Assembly (NCBI GenBank): GCA_013032095.1
Contig: WQBJ01000023.1
Location: 1 to 57,416 of the forward strand
DNA length: 57,416 nt
DNA from: Ruegeria atlantica
Lineage (GTDB): Bacteria > Pseudomonadota > Alphaproteobacteria > Rhodobacterales > Rhodobacteraceae
Direction: 5' to 3'
In this document: one piece after another, positions 45,522 through 54,685 of the stretch
Position numbering within the stretch: the stretch's first letter is position 1
Layout of the letters: each line of letters begins with the position of its first letter
Program-made: the position numbers and the translations under genes
Notes under the pieces: generated by a model
The model's input: only the letters and a program-made list of their open reading frames with translations
What the model was told of the DNA's origin: nothing
Database searches by the model: none

Positions 45522-46643
45522 TTACGCGTCGGGCTCTTCTGTGGGGGCAACTTGCACACCGACCGCAATCTTTTGCAGCCCAGAGACAATGAGCCTGTCG
45601 CCTGCTTTAAGCCCGTCGGTCACAATCCACTTGTTTCCCTGCGTACCCCGTACGGTCAAAAGCCGCTCAGCAACGGTGTCATTCGCATCCACGACCATCG
45701 CTGTAGGCTGACCACGACGATTGCGTCCGACACCTTGTTGGGGGGCAAGTACAGCACCCTGTAGAACCTCAAACGGAAGATGGGCGGTCACATACATTCC
45801 GGGTAGAACGATTTGCTTGGGATTCGGAAACTCGATCCGCAGCACCGAAACTCCGGTCTGCGGGTCCACCTGCGGCTCAGCCGCCAACACCGTACCAGTC
45901 TGGTCAAAGGTCGACCCGTCAGCCAGCGTTACAGTCACTGTCGGATCCAAGGACTGGAGCGCAGCAGGCTGTGTTGCGATCGCGCGATTGAAGCGCAGGA
46001 CATCCTGAGTAGATACCGCCACGTCCACATAGACTTTGTCGATTTGACGGATTACCGCCAGCGGTTCGGCCTGTTGAGCAGTGACAAGCGCCCCTTGCGT
46101 CGCCAGAGCACGTCCGACGCGACCCGACAATGGCGCGCGAATGACCGTGTGCTCCAGATCGATTTTTGCGGCCTGTAGTTGAGCCTTTGCCACCAGAAGG
46201 GCAGCCTGCGCGGCGTCTCTTTCTGCTACAGCACTGTCCACCGCCTGCTGACTGGCCACGTTCCGCACCAGCAATTCTGCCACGCGCTTTTCTTCTTTTT
46301 CGGCTGCGGTCAGGCGGGCTTCGGCTTGAGCAACGCTTGCGGTGGACTGCTGAACCCGGGCCTCGTACACGGCGTCATCGATGCGATACATCGCGTCGCC
46401 TTCCTTGACCGTGCCACCCTCCTGGAACAGTCGCTCAATGACAATTCCAGACACTTGCGGTCTAACCTCGGCCACCCCAAGCGCGGCGACACGACCGGGA
46501 AGTTCCGAAAACAAAGTCACGTCTTCCGCGTTCAGCGTGACGACGGTCACTGGTACCGGGTTGGACTGAGCGCGGGCAACTGATGTCACACCGGACAACA
46601 GCACTGCCAATGAAAATATCAGTAAGTGGCTCAGCCTGAACAT
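45522..46643 (-). CDS. RND efflux periplasmic adaptor (membrane fusion protein)
   Basis: 373 residues with signal peptide (LSHLLIFSLAVLLSGVTSVARA). The family order is visible: lipoyl half (LPGRVAALGVAEVRPQVSGIVIERLFQEGG), long alpha-hairpin (VAQAEARLTAAEKEEKRVAELLVRNVASQQAVDSAVAERDAAQAALLVAKAQLQAAKIDLEHT as a coiled coil), second lipoyl half (IRAPLSGRVGRALATQGALV) and the beta-barrel. ATG 46643 is preferred to the longer ORF start at 46685 because it places the signal peptide at the N terminus. No lipobox cysteine, so it is probably not a lipoprotein. Confidence 0.93.
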   Translation of the reverse strand: MFRLSHLLIFSLAVLLSGVTSVARAQSNPVPVTVVTLNAEDVTLFSELPGRVAALGVAEVRPQVSGIVIERLFQEGGTVKEGDAMYRIDDAVYEARVQQSTASVAQAEARLTAAEKEEKRVAELLVRNVASQQAVDSAVAERDAAQAALLVAKAQLQAAKIDLEHTVIRAPLSGRVGRALATQGALVTAQQAEPLAVIRQIDKVYVDVAVSTQDVLRFNRAIATQPAALQSLDPTVTVTLADGSTFDQTGTVLAAEPQVDPQTGVSVLRIEFPNPKQIVLPGMYVTAHLPFEVLQGAVLAPQQGVGRNRRGQPTAMVVDANDTVAERLLTVRGTQGNKWIVTDGLKAGDRLIVSGLQKIAVGVQVAPTEEPDA

Positions 46644-47123
46644 CTTTCTCGTCTCCGGTACATTCGGGTTTTGTGCAAATTGCATAATGGTTCCAGCGTG
46701 TGGCGCTGAACGCGCAGGGTTTCTCAGGACCGTTTCCTCAACGTGGCAACAGATGGAAGGTGCAAAGGTTTAAGTTGAGACTCTTAGCTTCTGCAGGTGT
46801 CTATCATGAATTGCAATACAGAACTCACCTTTTCGGGTTCACGTCTTGTTCCAACCCGTGATTGCCTACTTGCGTCAACGCCAGAAACTGCAAGATCAAC
46901 CATTCAGCCTCTGTACCTTGGTGCCCGATAGGGTGTTTTTTCTCTCTAAAGGTGGCTGATGTGTCGACGCCTCAACGCAAAAGGTTGGGGTCTATCGCGA
47001 CTTTGTGTTGCTTTAAGATGTTAGAAACCGGTGCCCAGTTCAGGTCGACGCCTTGCAAGACATCGGCTGTGGTAGAGTTTCTATCGAAGGACATGGAGGT
47101 GCTCCCATATGAATTCTATTGTC
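46644..47123. other. Non-coding gap upstream of the RND operon
   Basis: 480 bases with no convincing gene. It must hold the RND promoter. A diverging regulator, usual for such pumps, is missing; the short frames here match nothing I know. Confidence 0.4.
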
Positions 47124-47450
47124 TTAGACCGCCCAGGCCGGGCTGAACGATCTTGCATCGTGAGCGGTGCCCCTGGCCTGATCAAGCGTCAACCCCGCCT
47201 TGTTTCCTGAATAAACGTCCATTGCTGCAACGGCGCGGCCCACGTCCTTGGCAATATCGTCAAGCGACACGTGCGAGGTACCGGGGATTTCGACCAGTTC
47301 CTTTGGCTCTAAGGCTTTGTCGAAGAAAGAGACAGTCAGTAGCCCGGTGTCGACCATCGTCTTCTCGCCGTAAATGCCGATAAATGGTGTGTAGAGGTAA
47401 GGCGCGTAACTCATTGCATCCGCCAGCATCGGTGCTTCCAGCACAAGCAA
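47124..47450 (-). pseudogene. C-terminal remnant of an alpha/beta hydrolase
   Basis: The frame ends like a dienelactone-hydrolase-type alpha/beta hydrolase: YAPYLYTPFIGIYGEKTMVDTG, then FFDKALEPKELVEIPGTSHVSLDDI, containing the catalytic His region. The N-terminal two thirds with the nucleophile are absent; a TAA in the same frame lies just upstream of the TTG/CTT codons. The last 20 residues look like read-through. Most likely a truncated gene. Confidence 0.65.
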
Positions 47451-47928
47451 TGTGAGTACGCCCCGGCACCATTAAATATAAATTTTCCATTTTATTTCAG
47501 ATATTTGTAAGTTATACGGTTGTTTCTATCCACCTTGTCTTCCAACTATTGGCGGATGAAGAACGCTCAATGGCGTTGGTTCGGCTAGATGCTTAAGCGC
47601 ACACCAATCAAGTGCTTGACTTTCTCAGGCAACTGCCGGAGCAACCGAGATCGCAAAAACGATTGGAATCGGGCAGGATTCTGTCTGCCGTATTTTGGCT
47701 GACGAGGTTAACAAAAAAGCCCAAAGCAAAGGTTTCTGAAATAATCGAGAGTTGACGCACTTTTGGTGAATTTGAGTTCACTCGACCTTTGTTTCAAAAC
47801 CATGTGACCAATGAATTTCTACAAAACGGACATCGCATTCAAATACGACGAATAGCTGCTTTGAGCCCAAAGCCGACAATCGGGTCCCGTGGTAAAGACC
47901 AGTAGGCAAGGCCAGTGTTCCGAATAGT
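47451..47928. other. Degraded intergenic region
   Basis: 478 bases, AT-rich, without an intact gene. It holds the recombinase remnant listed separately and otherwise nothing I can name. Confidence 0.5.
47620..47739 (+). pseudogene. Remnant of a serine recombinase (resolvase/invertase) HTH
   Basis: A 39-codon open frame, bounded by TGA at 47617-47619 and TGA at 47737-47739, reads AGATEIAKTIGIGQDSVCRIL, which matches the C-terminal helix-turn-helix of Tn3-type resolvases/DNA invertases (usual form GATEIAKxLGIGRxSVYRxL). The catalytic domain is gone. It marks past mobile-element activity between the efflux operon and the cyclase gene. Confidence 0.55.
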
Positions 47929-49266
47929 TTAGTTCGTAGGGCTGACCGCGTGCAGTCTCCAAGAATTTGGAACGCCCTTCAACTCGTGCTCACCGCGGTC
48001 TTGAAACTCGAACGGCGCACCAAGCATCAGTTGCCGCGTAAGATCGGAGGCCAAAACCTGTCCTTCCCGGGCTTGGCCCATCACCCGAGCGGCTATGACC
48101 ACGCCAAGGCCGCTGATATCCTCGCCGCGAATTTCAATCTCACCAGTGTGAGCGCCGAATCGGGCGTTAAGGTCGATTGCAGACAATGCTTCTCGTAAAG
48201 AACCAGCGCAGGCCAGCGCACTTGTAGGAGAACTGAATGTCGCCAGCACGCCGTCGCCGGTGAATTTCACTAGGTGACCACCGTGTCGAGAGATCTGATT
48301 TGCGCAAATGTCATCGTGGCGGTTCATAAGGTCGCGCCAATTCTCATCACCTATGCGTGCTTGTTGCGAGGTGGACGCGACGAGATCTGAGAACAGAACG
48401 GTAGCAAGGGTGCGCTTGGGTTGGATCGTCGCCGATGCTTCGCCGGTGACAAACTCGACGATTGCAGCCGCATAGCTGTCCACGTCGCCTTCCCATGGCA
48501 CATGCTCGTGGCCGGGTATGGTTTTGTATTCAGTGGATGGCATCAAACGCAGAAAATCCTGGGCACAATCAGCCCCGTTGGGTTCTTCGAATTCGCGATG
48601 TATGACCAAAGTAGGTTGTGAAATAGAAGGAAGCAATTCCCGGATATCTATCCGGGCAGCCAATTCGAACAGGTTAGCGACTGTAATAGGGGTCGCGCTC
48701 ATCCTTTGGAAATGCGCCCATGCTTCCTGAGCTTCAGCATCGTCCTCACTTGGGCCGAAAGCCGAGAATGGGTGAGGTTTATAGAGCTTCCCCCAATTCT
48801 CGCGGAACTGTTTCAATGCGATTTTAAGGCTTTCAGGGGTCAGGTAACCGCGAGTTAGACGGCCTTGAGCGTACCCACCGCACAATGCCAGACGTTCGAC
48901 GCGCTCGGGGCGCATCGCGGCATAGACACAGGCAAGTGAGGCCCCCTCGGAGAAAGCAATGACCGTGGCTGAGGTCATTTCAGTGACATCCATCACAGCC
49001 TCTATATCCATGACGCGCTCTTCCAGGGTTGGTGTCCCCTGAATGCGGTCTGACATGCCGTTGCCGCGCTTGTCGAAGGTAACCAATCTTCCCACCGAGC
49101 TAAGAGCTGTCATCCACTGCAGATAGCCCGGATTTTCCATGGACGCTTCCAGATGCGAAATCATTCCAGGGACCAACACAAGATTGCGCGGCCCATCGCC
49201 CCAAACTTGATAGGCGATGGATAGCCCGTCGCTTTCGGTGAAAAGGGTCTCCACATTGGCAGTCAT
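47929..49266 (-). CDS. Alpha/beta hydrolase fused to class III adenylate/guanylate cyclase
   Basis: 445 residues. Residues ~1-270 are an alpha/beta hydrolase (LVLVPGMISHLEASMENPGYLQW, TFDKRGNGMSDR, nucleophile region VIAFSEGASLACVYAAMRPERV, His region IPGHEHVPWEGD). Residues ~285-445 are a class III nucleotidyl cyclase with metal aspartates in ATVLFSDLVAST and KFTGDGVLATF and GAHTGEIEIRGEDISGLGVVIAARVM. ATG 49266 is chosen because GGGAGGGG lies immediately upstream; the frame extends to a TTG at 49374. The fusion suggests a ligand-controlled cyclase, with the hydrolase fold as sensor or enzyme. Cytoplasmic. Confidence 0.88.
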   Translation of the reverse strand: MTANVETLFTESDGLSIAYQVWGDGPRNLVLVPGMISHLEASMENPGYLQWMTALSSVGRLVTFDKRGNGMSDRIQGTPTLEERVMDIEAVMDVTEMTSATVIAFSEGASLACVYAAMRPERVERLALCGGYAQGRLTRGYLTPESLKIALKQFRENWGKLYKPHPFSAFGPSEDDAEAQEAWAHFQRMSATPITVANLFELAARIDIRELLPSISQPTLVIHREFEEPNGADCAQDFLRLMPSTEYKTIPGHEHVPWEGDVDSYAAAIVEFVTGEASATIQPKRTLATVLFSDLVASTSQQARIGDENWRDLMNRHDDICANQISRHGGHLVKFTGDGVLATFSSPTSALACAGSLREALSAIDLNARFGAHTGEIEIRGEDISGLGVVIAARVMGQAREGQVLASDLTRQLMLGAPFEFQDRGEHELKGVPNSWRLHAVSPTN

Positions 49267-49449
49267 GCGCCCCTCCCAGTCGTTCTTTGGCCAATCCTCC
49301 GCCCATTTTTTCAATGTGGTTCGCGACGGAGCCAGCGCATGATCATATTGAAGTTCGAATGGCCTATCGGTCAATGATCTCTTTGGTTGAGCGCAACGTG
49401 CGTCATGTCTGGATTGTAATAATCAGGTTAAGAAAACTGAAGGTCTACA

Positions 49450-49470
49450 TTGTCCGCACAGCAGCCGTTC
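49450..49470 (+). repeat. Copy 1 of a short dispersed repeat
   Basis: TTGTCCGCACAGCAGCCGTTC matches the copy at 54846-54866 at 19 of 21 bases by eye. It lies outside genes, between the cyclase and AraC genes. Confidence 0.5.
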
Positions 49471-49518
49471 AGCCGACTGCAGCGAATGACAGGATAGAGC
49501 CAAAAGCGGACTCTCGTC

Positions 49519-50463
49519 TTACGAAACCCCTGTAGCCGAACCGTTTTTCGGTCGACTCGCCGTTTCTATCGGCGTCTCACCGAAGAATTGGCGGTAGGCA
49601 ACTGATGTCCGGCCTAGGTGGCTAAAACCGGCTTCGCCGATGAGTTTCGAAACGACGCCTTTCTCATAGGTGCTTTCCAGCAGAAGCGATCTTAGCCGAT
49701 GTAGCTGGACAATCGACTGGAACTTGCTTGGGCCAACCCCGAGCTGTTTCTCAAAAGCCAGAAAGAGTGTCCGCCGCGATACCCCAAGTTCGCGACAAAG
49801 CTCTTGAACCGTTAGTTTCGTGCCAGCCGGGTTTTCTGAAAAATACTCTTCGGCCGCCACAACGGTCTTCCATTGACTATGGCTCGCCTTTTCTGCGGTC
49901 ATTTGTGGTTCGGCACAGTAAAGGAATTCACCTGCCAAGTTTTCGAGCTTCTCGAGAACGCCATTCAACATCCAAGCATCTTCCGCACCCTCGGTAGTTT
50001 GTTTGTGGTAAAGACACATTTCAATGCGCTGAACAAAAGCATTCAGACGGCTAGATCTAGTAATGCGGATGGGTGTTTCAAATGTTGCCCATCCACGCTT
50101 CTCGACCTGTGGCCACGAAACTTCCAGCATGTATATCTGAGTACCAGCTTCGGCCACGTAGTCATATTCTGTTGGCTTTTGCCCTTGCCAGAACACAAGA
50201 AACGGATCCTCATATAGAGTTCCCTGAAATCGAACCGGTTCGCCGTTTGGCAAGACTAAACCGAGGAAGATTGTGTCGCCGTATTGAACTTCTTGGAAAC
50301 GCATACGCGAAAAATATTCCTCGGAATAAAGGCTATAATCCTTGTGTTGGGCCATGCGCCAATTCAACTTTGGCCCCTGTGGAGATAGCGCCAGAGCTTC
50401 ATGTTGGACGTCAGTGTAATCAGGCAGGTCTTCCACTGAACGGATTTTCTCGGACAGGAACAT
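49519..50463 (-). CDS. AraC-family transcriptional regulator
   Basis: 314 residues. The C-terminal AraC domain has two HTHs (LTVQELCRELGVSRRTLFLAFEKQLGVGPSKFQ and VVSKLIGEAGFSHLGRTSVAYRQFFGETP). The N-terminal ~200 residues contain a cupin-like beta-rich region (FSRMRFQEVQYGDTIFLGLVLPNGEPVRF) with no family I can name. Divergent from the exported amidohydrolase gene across 158 bases, so it probably regulates the 50.6-54.7 kb gene set. Confidence 0.88.
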   Translation of the reverse strand: MFLSEKIRSVEDLPDYTDVQHEALALSPQGPKLNWRMAQHKDYSLYSEEYFSRMRFQEVQYGDTIFLGLVLPNGEPVRFQGTLYEDPFLVFWQGQKPTEYDYVAEAGTQIYMLEVSWPQVEKRGWATFETPIRITRSSRLNAFVQRIEMCLYHKQTTEGAEDAWMLNGVLEKLENLAGEFLYCAEPQMTAEKASHSQWKTVVAAEEYFSENPAGTKLTVQELCRELGVSRRTLFLAFEKQLGVGPSKFQSIVQLHRLRSLLLESTYEKGVVSKLIGEAGFSHLGRTSVAYRQFFGETPIETASRPKNGSATGVS

Positions 50464-50621
50464 AGCGCCTCAGTTAACCCAAACTGCGACCGGTTCAAGC
50501 AGCAGCACGATGAAATTCAATTATTCATAATAGTTTGCACGATTCGGATAGCCAGGTTTGAACTCAGGTTACACTATCGACTTCGAATTTAGAAAATCTG
50601 TCGAAATAGTCGGAGTGCCTC

Positions 50622-52364
50622 ATGAAGAAGCTATTGATTTCTATTGCTGCGCTATTGGTATCCACAACTGCCCTGTATGCCCAGGCCGCCGATCTGGTCT
50701 TTACGAACGCATCAGTCCTTACCATGAATGACGATGCGCCTACCGCGCAGGCCGTTGCGGTCACGGGCAACCAGATAAGCTATGTTGGCGATGTTGCGGG
50801 GGCAGAGGCACTGATCGGTGATAACACCGAGGTTCTGGACTTGGGCGGGGATACTCTGTTGCCGGGCTTTGTGTCAGGTCACGATCACATCGTTGCATCG
50901 GGTTGGACGTCGCGCGGTGTCAGCCTGTTTGGAATTGAAACGCTCGAAGAGGCCTTGGCCGCAGTCAAGGAATATGCCGATGCAAACCCTGACGAGGAGT
51001 TGATCCTTGGATATGGGTTCAATCAGGTGGCATATGGCGGGTGGCCCACGAAAGAAGATTTGGACTCGGTGGTTCCCGACCGTCCGGTCTTTATACTCGA
51101 CTTTACAATCCACGACGTTTGGATGAACTCCAAAGCTTTTGAAGCAGGTCAAGTCAGCCCTGACGAAGAGGATCAGGTGCCGGGTGTTATGTTCTGGCAG
51201 CGTGACGCGGAAGGCAACCAGACCGGAATCGGAATTGAGTTCCAGTGGGCTGCGGCATTTAGAAATGCGGGGGCTTGGGACCCAGCAGGTGAAATTCCTG
51301 ATATCCAGAAAAACCTCTACGATCAGGCCGTCAAAACTGGAATTACAGCCGTGCACGTGCCCCTGATGGCTATGCCGACAGTTACGGATCTGTCACTTGT
51401 GAAAGATGACGAGAAACTCGCACTGGCCCACCTACACGAACTGGAAAAGAACGGTGAGCTAACGATCCGCACCTTTGTTGCGACGGGGTTCAAAGACCCG
51501 ACCGCCACTGCTGACGAAATCGTGGAACACACACTTGAGTTGCGCGAGCAGTACGACAGCGACATGCTGCGCATTTGGGGCATTAAAATCCATCCGGAAG
51601 GTAACTGGAGTTCAAAAACCGCCTGGATGCTGGACGACTACGCAGACGGGTCCGCAATGCGCGGTGCGGCCGCCATTGAAGGACCCATGATAACCTCGGT
51701 CTATCTGCATGCCAATCAGAACGGGCTTCCGGTAGGCACTCACGTCGATGGATCACAAACAGTGCGCAACACGGTGGACGCGATCATGACCGCGCGCGGA
51801 GCTGGCTATGACGTTCCGAACAACCTTTTGCACCACTATTTCTGGGTATCTGATCAGGACCATGAGACTGTTATCGAAAACGAAATCATGGTGAACACGA
51901 CCCCGCTTTTCCACGTTGATTGGGAAGCACAGGACGTAAACGCGTTGGACCTGTTGGGGCGTGCAAAGGTCGAAGCGATATTTGCCCGCTATTCCTCGCT
52001 GATGGCGCTCGGACACAACGTATCGATCTCTTCGGACGTACCATCCTCGCCGATTGATCTGATTGGCCCGCTGCTAAATGTTGAGATCGCGATGACTTTG
52101 CAGGACCCACTAAATCCGGACAGCAAACCGTTCCCGTTGTCACGCAAACCGGCCTCATTGGAAGAGTCGCTGAAAGCGGTCACAATCTATCCTGCGGCTC
52201 AGCAAGCGATGGAGGACAAAATAGGCTCCATCGAGGTGGGAAAATATGCCGACCTCGTCGTTCTCGATCAGGACATCACTGCAGTCGAACCGCGTGAAAT
52301 CTCGAACATCAAGGTGTTAGGCACGCTAATGGATGGGCGGTTCACGCATCGAGATGGTATTTGA
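50622..52364 (+). CDS. Exported amidohydrolase (YtcJ-like)
   Basis: 580 residues of the amidohydrolase superfamily, similar to YtcJ-type metal-dependent hydrolases. Signal peptide LLISIAALLVSTTALYAQA. The beta-sandwich start is DLVFTNASVLTMNDDAPTAQAVAV...VLDLGGDTLLPGFVSGHDHI, with the metal-binding HXH as His-Asp-His. Later are GYGFNQ, GTHVDGSQTVRNTVDAI and the final QQAMEDKIGSIEVGKYADLVVLDQDI. It hydrolyses an unknown C-N or ester bond in the periplasm. First gene of the cluster behind the AraC regulator. Confidence 0.9.
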   Translation: MKKLLISIAALLVSTTALYAQAADLVFTNASVLTMNDDAPTAQAVAVTGNQISYVGDVAGAEALIGDNTEVLDLGGDTLLPGFVSGHDHIVASGWTSRGVSLFGIETLEEALAAVKEYADANPDEELILGYGFNQVAYGGWPTKEDLDSVVPDRPVFILDFTIHDVWMNSKAFEAGQVSPDEEDQVPGVMFWQRDAEGNQTGIGIEFQWAAAFRNAGAWDPAGEIPDIQKNLYDQAVKTGITAVHVPLMAMPTVTDLSLVKDDEKLALAHLHELEKNGELTIRTFVATGFKDPTATADEIVEHTLELREQYDSDMLRIWGIKIHPEGNWSSKTAWMLDDYADGSAMRGAAAIEGPMITSVYLHANQNGLPVGTHVDGSQTVRNTVDAIMTARGAGYDVPNNLLHHYFWVSDQDHETVIENEIMVNTTPLFHVDWEAQDVNALDLLGRAKVEAIFARYSSLMALGHNVSISSDVPSSPIDLIGPLLNVEIAMTLQDPLNPDSKPFPLSRKPASLEESLKAVTIYPAAQQAMEDKIGSIEVGKYADLVVLDQDITAVEPREISNIKVLGTLMDGRFTHRDGI

Positions 52365-52428
52365 CTTCGGGGACAGTTGAGGCTGGGGGTGCACAATGCC
52401 CCTCGCTATTTCAGGAAGGAGGCCAGAA

Positions 52429-52854
52429 TTGAAACGACTGGTCCGCTGTACAGCAGCCTTGATAGCTGCAAACCTGTTAATGGTTGATCATGCGCAAGCA
52501 GAAGAAGTCGCTTTTATCGCCATACTGAACGTTCCCGCTGAAAACGCACAGGCTTTTGATGCTTTGGCCAGAGACATGGTTGAGGCATCTGCCACCGATG
52601 ACGGGCTTCTAGTTTACGAGTTCGCCCGGGTTGGCGAAACGGTGTACGGCTATGAACGTTATGTTGATGCGGCTGCCCACGCCCGGCACGAAGCGTTGAT
52701 CGAGCCCTTCATTCCGCAGTTGGTTGAGTTGGCGCAGTTCGAGAAGATTGTCACTCTATCGCAGCTTACGGATGACCATCGGGAATTGTTCCAAAGTATT
52801 GGAGCAGAGATTGGCCAACCAATTGCCGATGCAGCGCAAGAGCCATCCAAATGA
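52429..52854 (+). CDS. Secreted antibiotic-biosynthesis-monooxygenase (ABM) domain protein
   Basis: 141 residues. Signal peptide VRCTAALIAANLLMVDHAQA, then a ferredoxin-like ABM domain (VAFIAILNVPAENAQAFDALARDMVEASATDDGLLVYEFARVGETVYGYERYVDAAAHARH). Small ABM proteins are often monooxygenases or quinone/haem modifying enzymes, but many lack known activity. TTG 52429 is chosen as start because GGAAGGAGG precedes it by 6 bases; the ATG at 52396 would add 11 residues in front of the signal peptide. It follows the amidohydrolase by 64 bases. Confidence 0.78.
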   Translation: MKRLVRCTAALIAANLLMVDHAQAEEVAFIAILNVPAENAQAFDALARDMVEASATDDGLLVYEFARVGETVYGYERYVDAAAHARHEALIEPFIPQLVELAQFEKIVTLSQLTDDHRELFQSIGAEIGQPIADAAQEPSK

Positions 52855-52922
52855 ATGCGCGATGGCAAAAAAGGTTCAGAAAAAGTCTACAGAAAAATCT
52901 CAGCGGAACTCTGGAGCAAATG

Positions 52923-53750
52923 ATGAAATGCCGACTTTGCACTTGTGCTGTCTTCTTTGCTGGGCTGATGAGTGTTCAACCCAATGAAGCTCAAGCTTGT
53001 GACGCGGCTTGTCAGGCCGCGCGGAAGGCCGCGAACCCGCTTGCGGACACAAAAGCGCTGATCACCGACAACACGATCGCTTTCAGGACCGGGACGAACG
53101 ATGACGACAGCTACAATTTTCAACTACAGCCCGTCTATTCAGTTCCACTGACTGACGCCACATTGGTGCTTCGGGGAATTGTGCCGATTCAAGGTGTCCA
53201 ACCCGGAGCCGTGTTACCGCCTGAAATTGTCGACCCCTCGGAAGAAGATGATCTGACCTGGGGCATCGGCGATTCAACATTGCAGGCATTTTATTCCCCT
53301 ACGCCAGGAGAAAGCGGAATAGCATTGGGGTACGGCCTGCAAGTTTCACTGCCAACGCACACGAACGACGCATTGCAAGGTGCAGGTTGGGGCGCTGGCC
53401 CTGCCTTTGTCATGTTTGGGCAAACCGGTGACCTGTCGTGGGGTGGTGTCATTGCTCACATGTGGGGCGAGAACGATTTCAACGTGACCATCCTGCAACC
53501 CATTCTGAACTACGGCTTGGGAGAGGGCTGGTACATTGGGTACAACAACGTCGTTTCGTACAACTGGAATTCCGCAAGCAATGACGAAGCATGGGCAATT
53601 CCATTGGGTTTGACGGCTGGAAAAACGTCCATCATCAATGAAGCCAAGGGCACCGCTATGGATGTCAGTGTGGGATACTACACTCTAGAGCGCAAACCTG
53701 ACGGCGGGCCGGACAGACAACTTAAATTGGGTTTGTCGTTCTTTTTTTGA
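52923..53750 (+). CDS. Outer-membrane beta-barrel / transporter-like protein
   Basis: 275 residues from ATG 52923, which has GGAG 6 bases upstream; the frame extends back to 52851. Signal peptide (CTCAVFFAGLMSVQPNEAQA), a short Cys-Ala-rich segment (CDAACQAARKAANP), then amphipathic beta strands to a C-terminal FFF, the classic outer-membrane terminal signal. Blocks such as FNVTILQPILNYGLGEGWYIGYNNVVSYNW resemble the exported 'transporter' proteins found near aromatic or lipid degradation genes. Substrate unknown; probably co-transcribed with the two genes upstream. Confidence 0.8.
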   Translation: MKCRLCTCAVFFAGLMSVQPNEAQACDAACQAARKAANPLADTKALITDNTIAFRTGTNDDDSYNFQLQPVYSVPLTDATLVLRGIVPIQGVQPGAVLPPEIVDPSEEDDLTWGIGDSTLQAFYSPTPGESGIALGYGLQVSLPTHTNDALQGAGWGAGPAFVMFGQTGDLSWGGVIAHMWGENDFNVTILQPILNYGLGEGWYIGYNNVVSYNWNSASNDEAWAIPLGLTAGKTSIINEAKGTAMDVSVGYYTLERKPDGGPDRQLKLGLSFFF

Positions 53751-53893
53751 CGGGCACTTAGGAAGCATGATTCAAGAGAATGCTTTCAGCGACTGGGTGC
53801 AACAATAACGCGAGAGTGAACGATCCCCTGTATCGTAGACTTTGGCCGAAACTTGGCTCCGTCGCAACTAAGAGGAATAACTGGAGCTCTGAA

Positions 53894-54685
53894 ATGACAA
53901 GCAACCTGATCGCTCTGGCAATTACAGTTTTTGCGTTCGCACACATTCAAGCTGCTCAGGCAGAGGTTGCCCAAGGCCCGCAAGAATCTGCTGCCCAAGC
54001 GTCTCCTTCAGGGGCGAAGCGTTTTGACATGTCTGAGCGCTTACTTGATTTGGCCATTGCCCCAAGCCCCACAGGGCTAGATGAATCTATTCAGGAACAT
54101 GTTGCGGTTAGCTGGCGTGATTTGAAACCAGCGCTGAAGTCTCTGGAAACCCCATTTGAATCACTGCCAGATCCGTTGTTGAACGCTATGCGAACGCAAG
54201 TTCGTTGGCGAACATCCAGTACCAGTGAACGCTCGGATCCTAATCTAATTAAAGATTATAAGGCGGCCAATGGTGTACTGTCCGCAAATGATGTCGACGT
54301 AGAAAAGCTGATGCTAGAGCGCCGAAAAATCATTGCGCAAAACAACTCAATCGGCCGCGGCCCAAATTTAGAAAAACTGGGTACCACAATCAGGCTGCCC
54401 GGGTACATAGTACCACTGACAATCGACGGAGGAATTGTAACCGAATTCCTGTTTGTCCCTGTTGCAGGTTCTTGCGTTCATACACCTTCGCCGCCACCCA
54501 ACCAGATAATTCATGTTGATTACCCAAAAGGCGTCGAATTTAAATCGATTTTCGATGCCTTTTGGATCGAAGGTGAACTGTCAGATGAACGCAAAATCAG
54601 CGATGTTACATTCTACGACGGCGCTACAAACGTGGAATCCGTTTATCAACTCAACGCGCATATTGTTGAAGCATTCACCTTTTGA
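53894..54685 (+). CDS. Exported DUF3299 protein
   Basis: 263 residues with a signal peptide (LIALAITVFAFAHIQAAQA). The C-terminal half is a DUF3299 domain, recognised by RLPGYIVPLTIDGGIVTEFLFVPVAGSCVHTPSPPPNQIIHVDYPKG. The domain's cysteine/histidine pair in SCVHTP suggests metal or redox chemistry, but its function is not known. ATG 53894 has GGAG 7 bases upstream; the frame from 53780 starts inside non-coding sequence. Confidence 0.85.
   Translation: MTSNLIALAITVFAFAHIQAAQAEVAQGPQESAAQASPSGAKRFDMSERLLDLAIAPSPTGLDESIQEHVAVSWRDLKPALKSLETPFESLPDPLLNAMRTQVRWRTSSTSERSDPNLIKDYKAANGVLSANDVDVEKLMLERRKIIAQNNSIGRGPNLEKLGTTIRLPGYIVPLTIDGGIVTEFLFVPVAGSCVHTPSPPPNQIIHVDYPKGVEFKSIFDAFWIEGELSDERKISDVTFYDGATNVESVYQLNAHIVEAFTF

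Noticed and set aside
46862..47146. 94-codon plus-strand frame upstream of the RND operon
   Set aside because: Cys/Ser-rich composition, no ribosome-binding site and no family resemblance; it overlaps the end of the hydrolase remnant.
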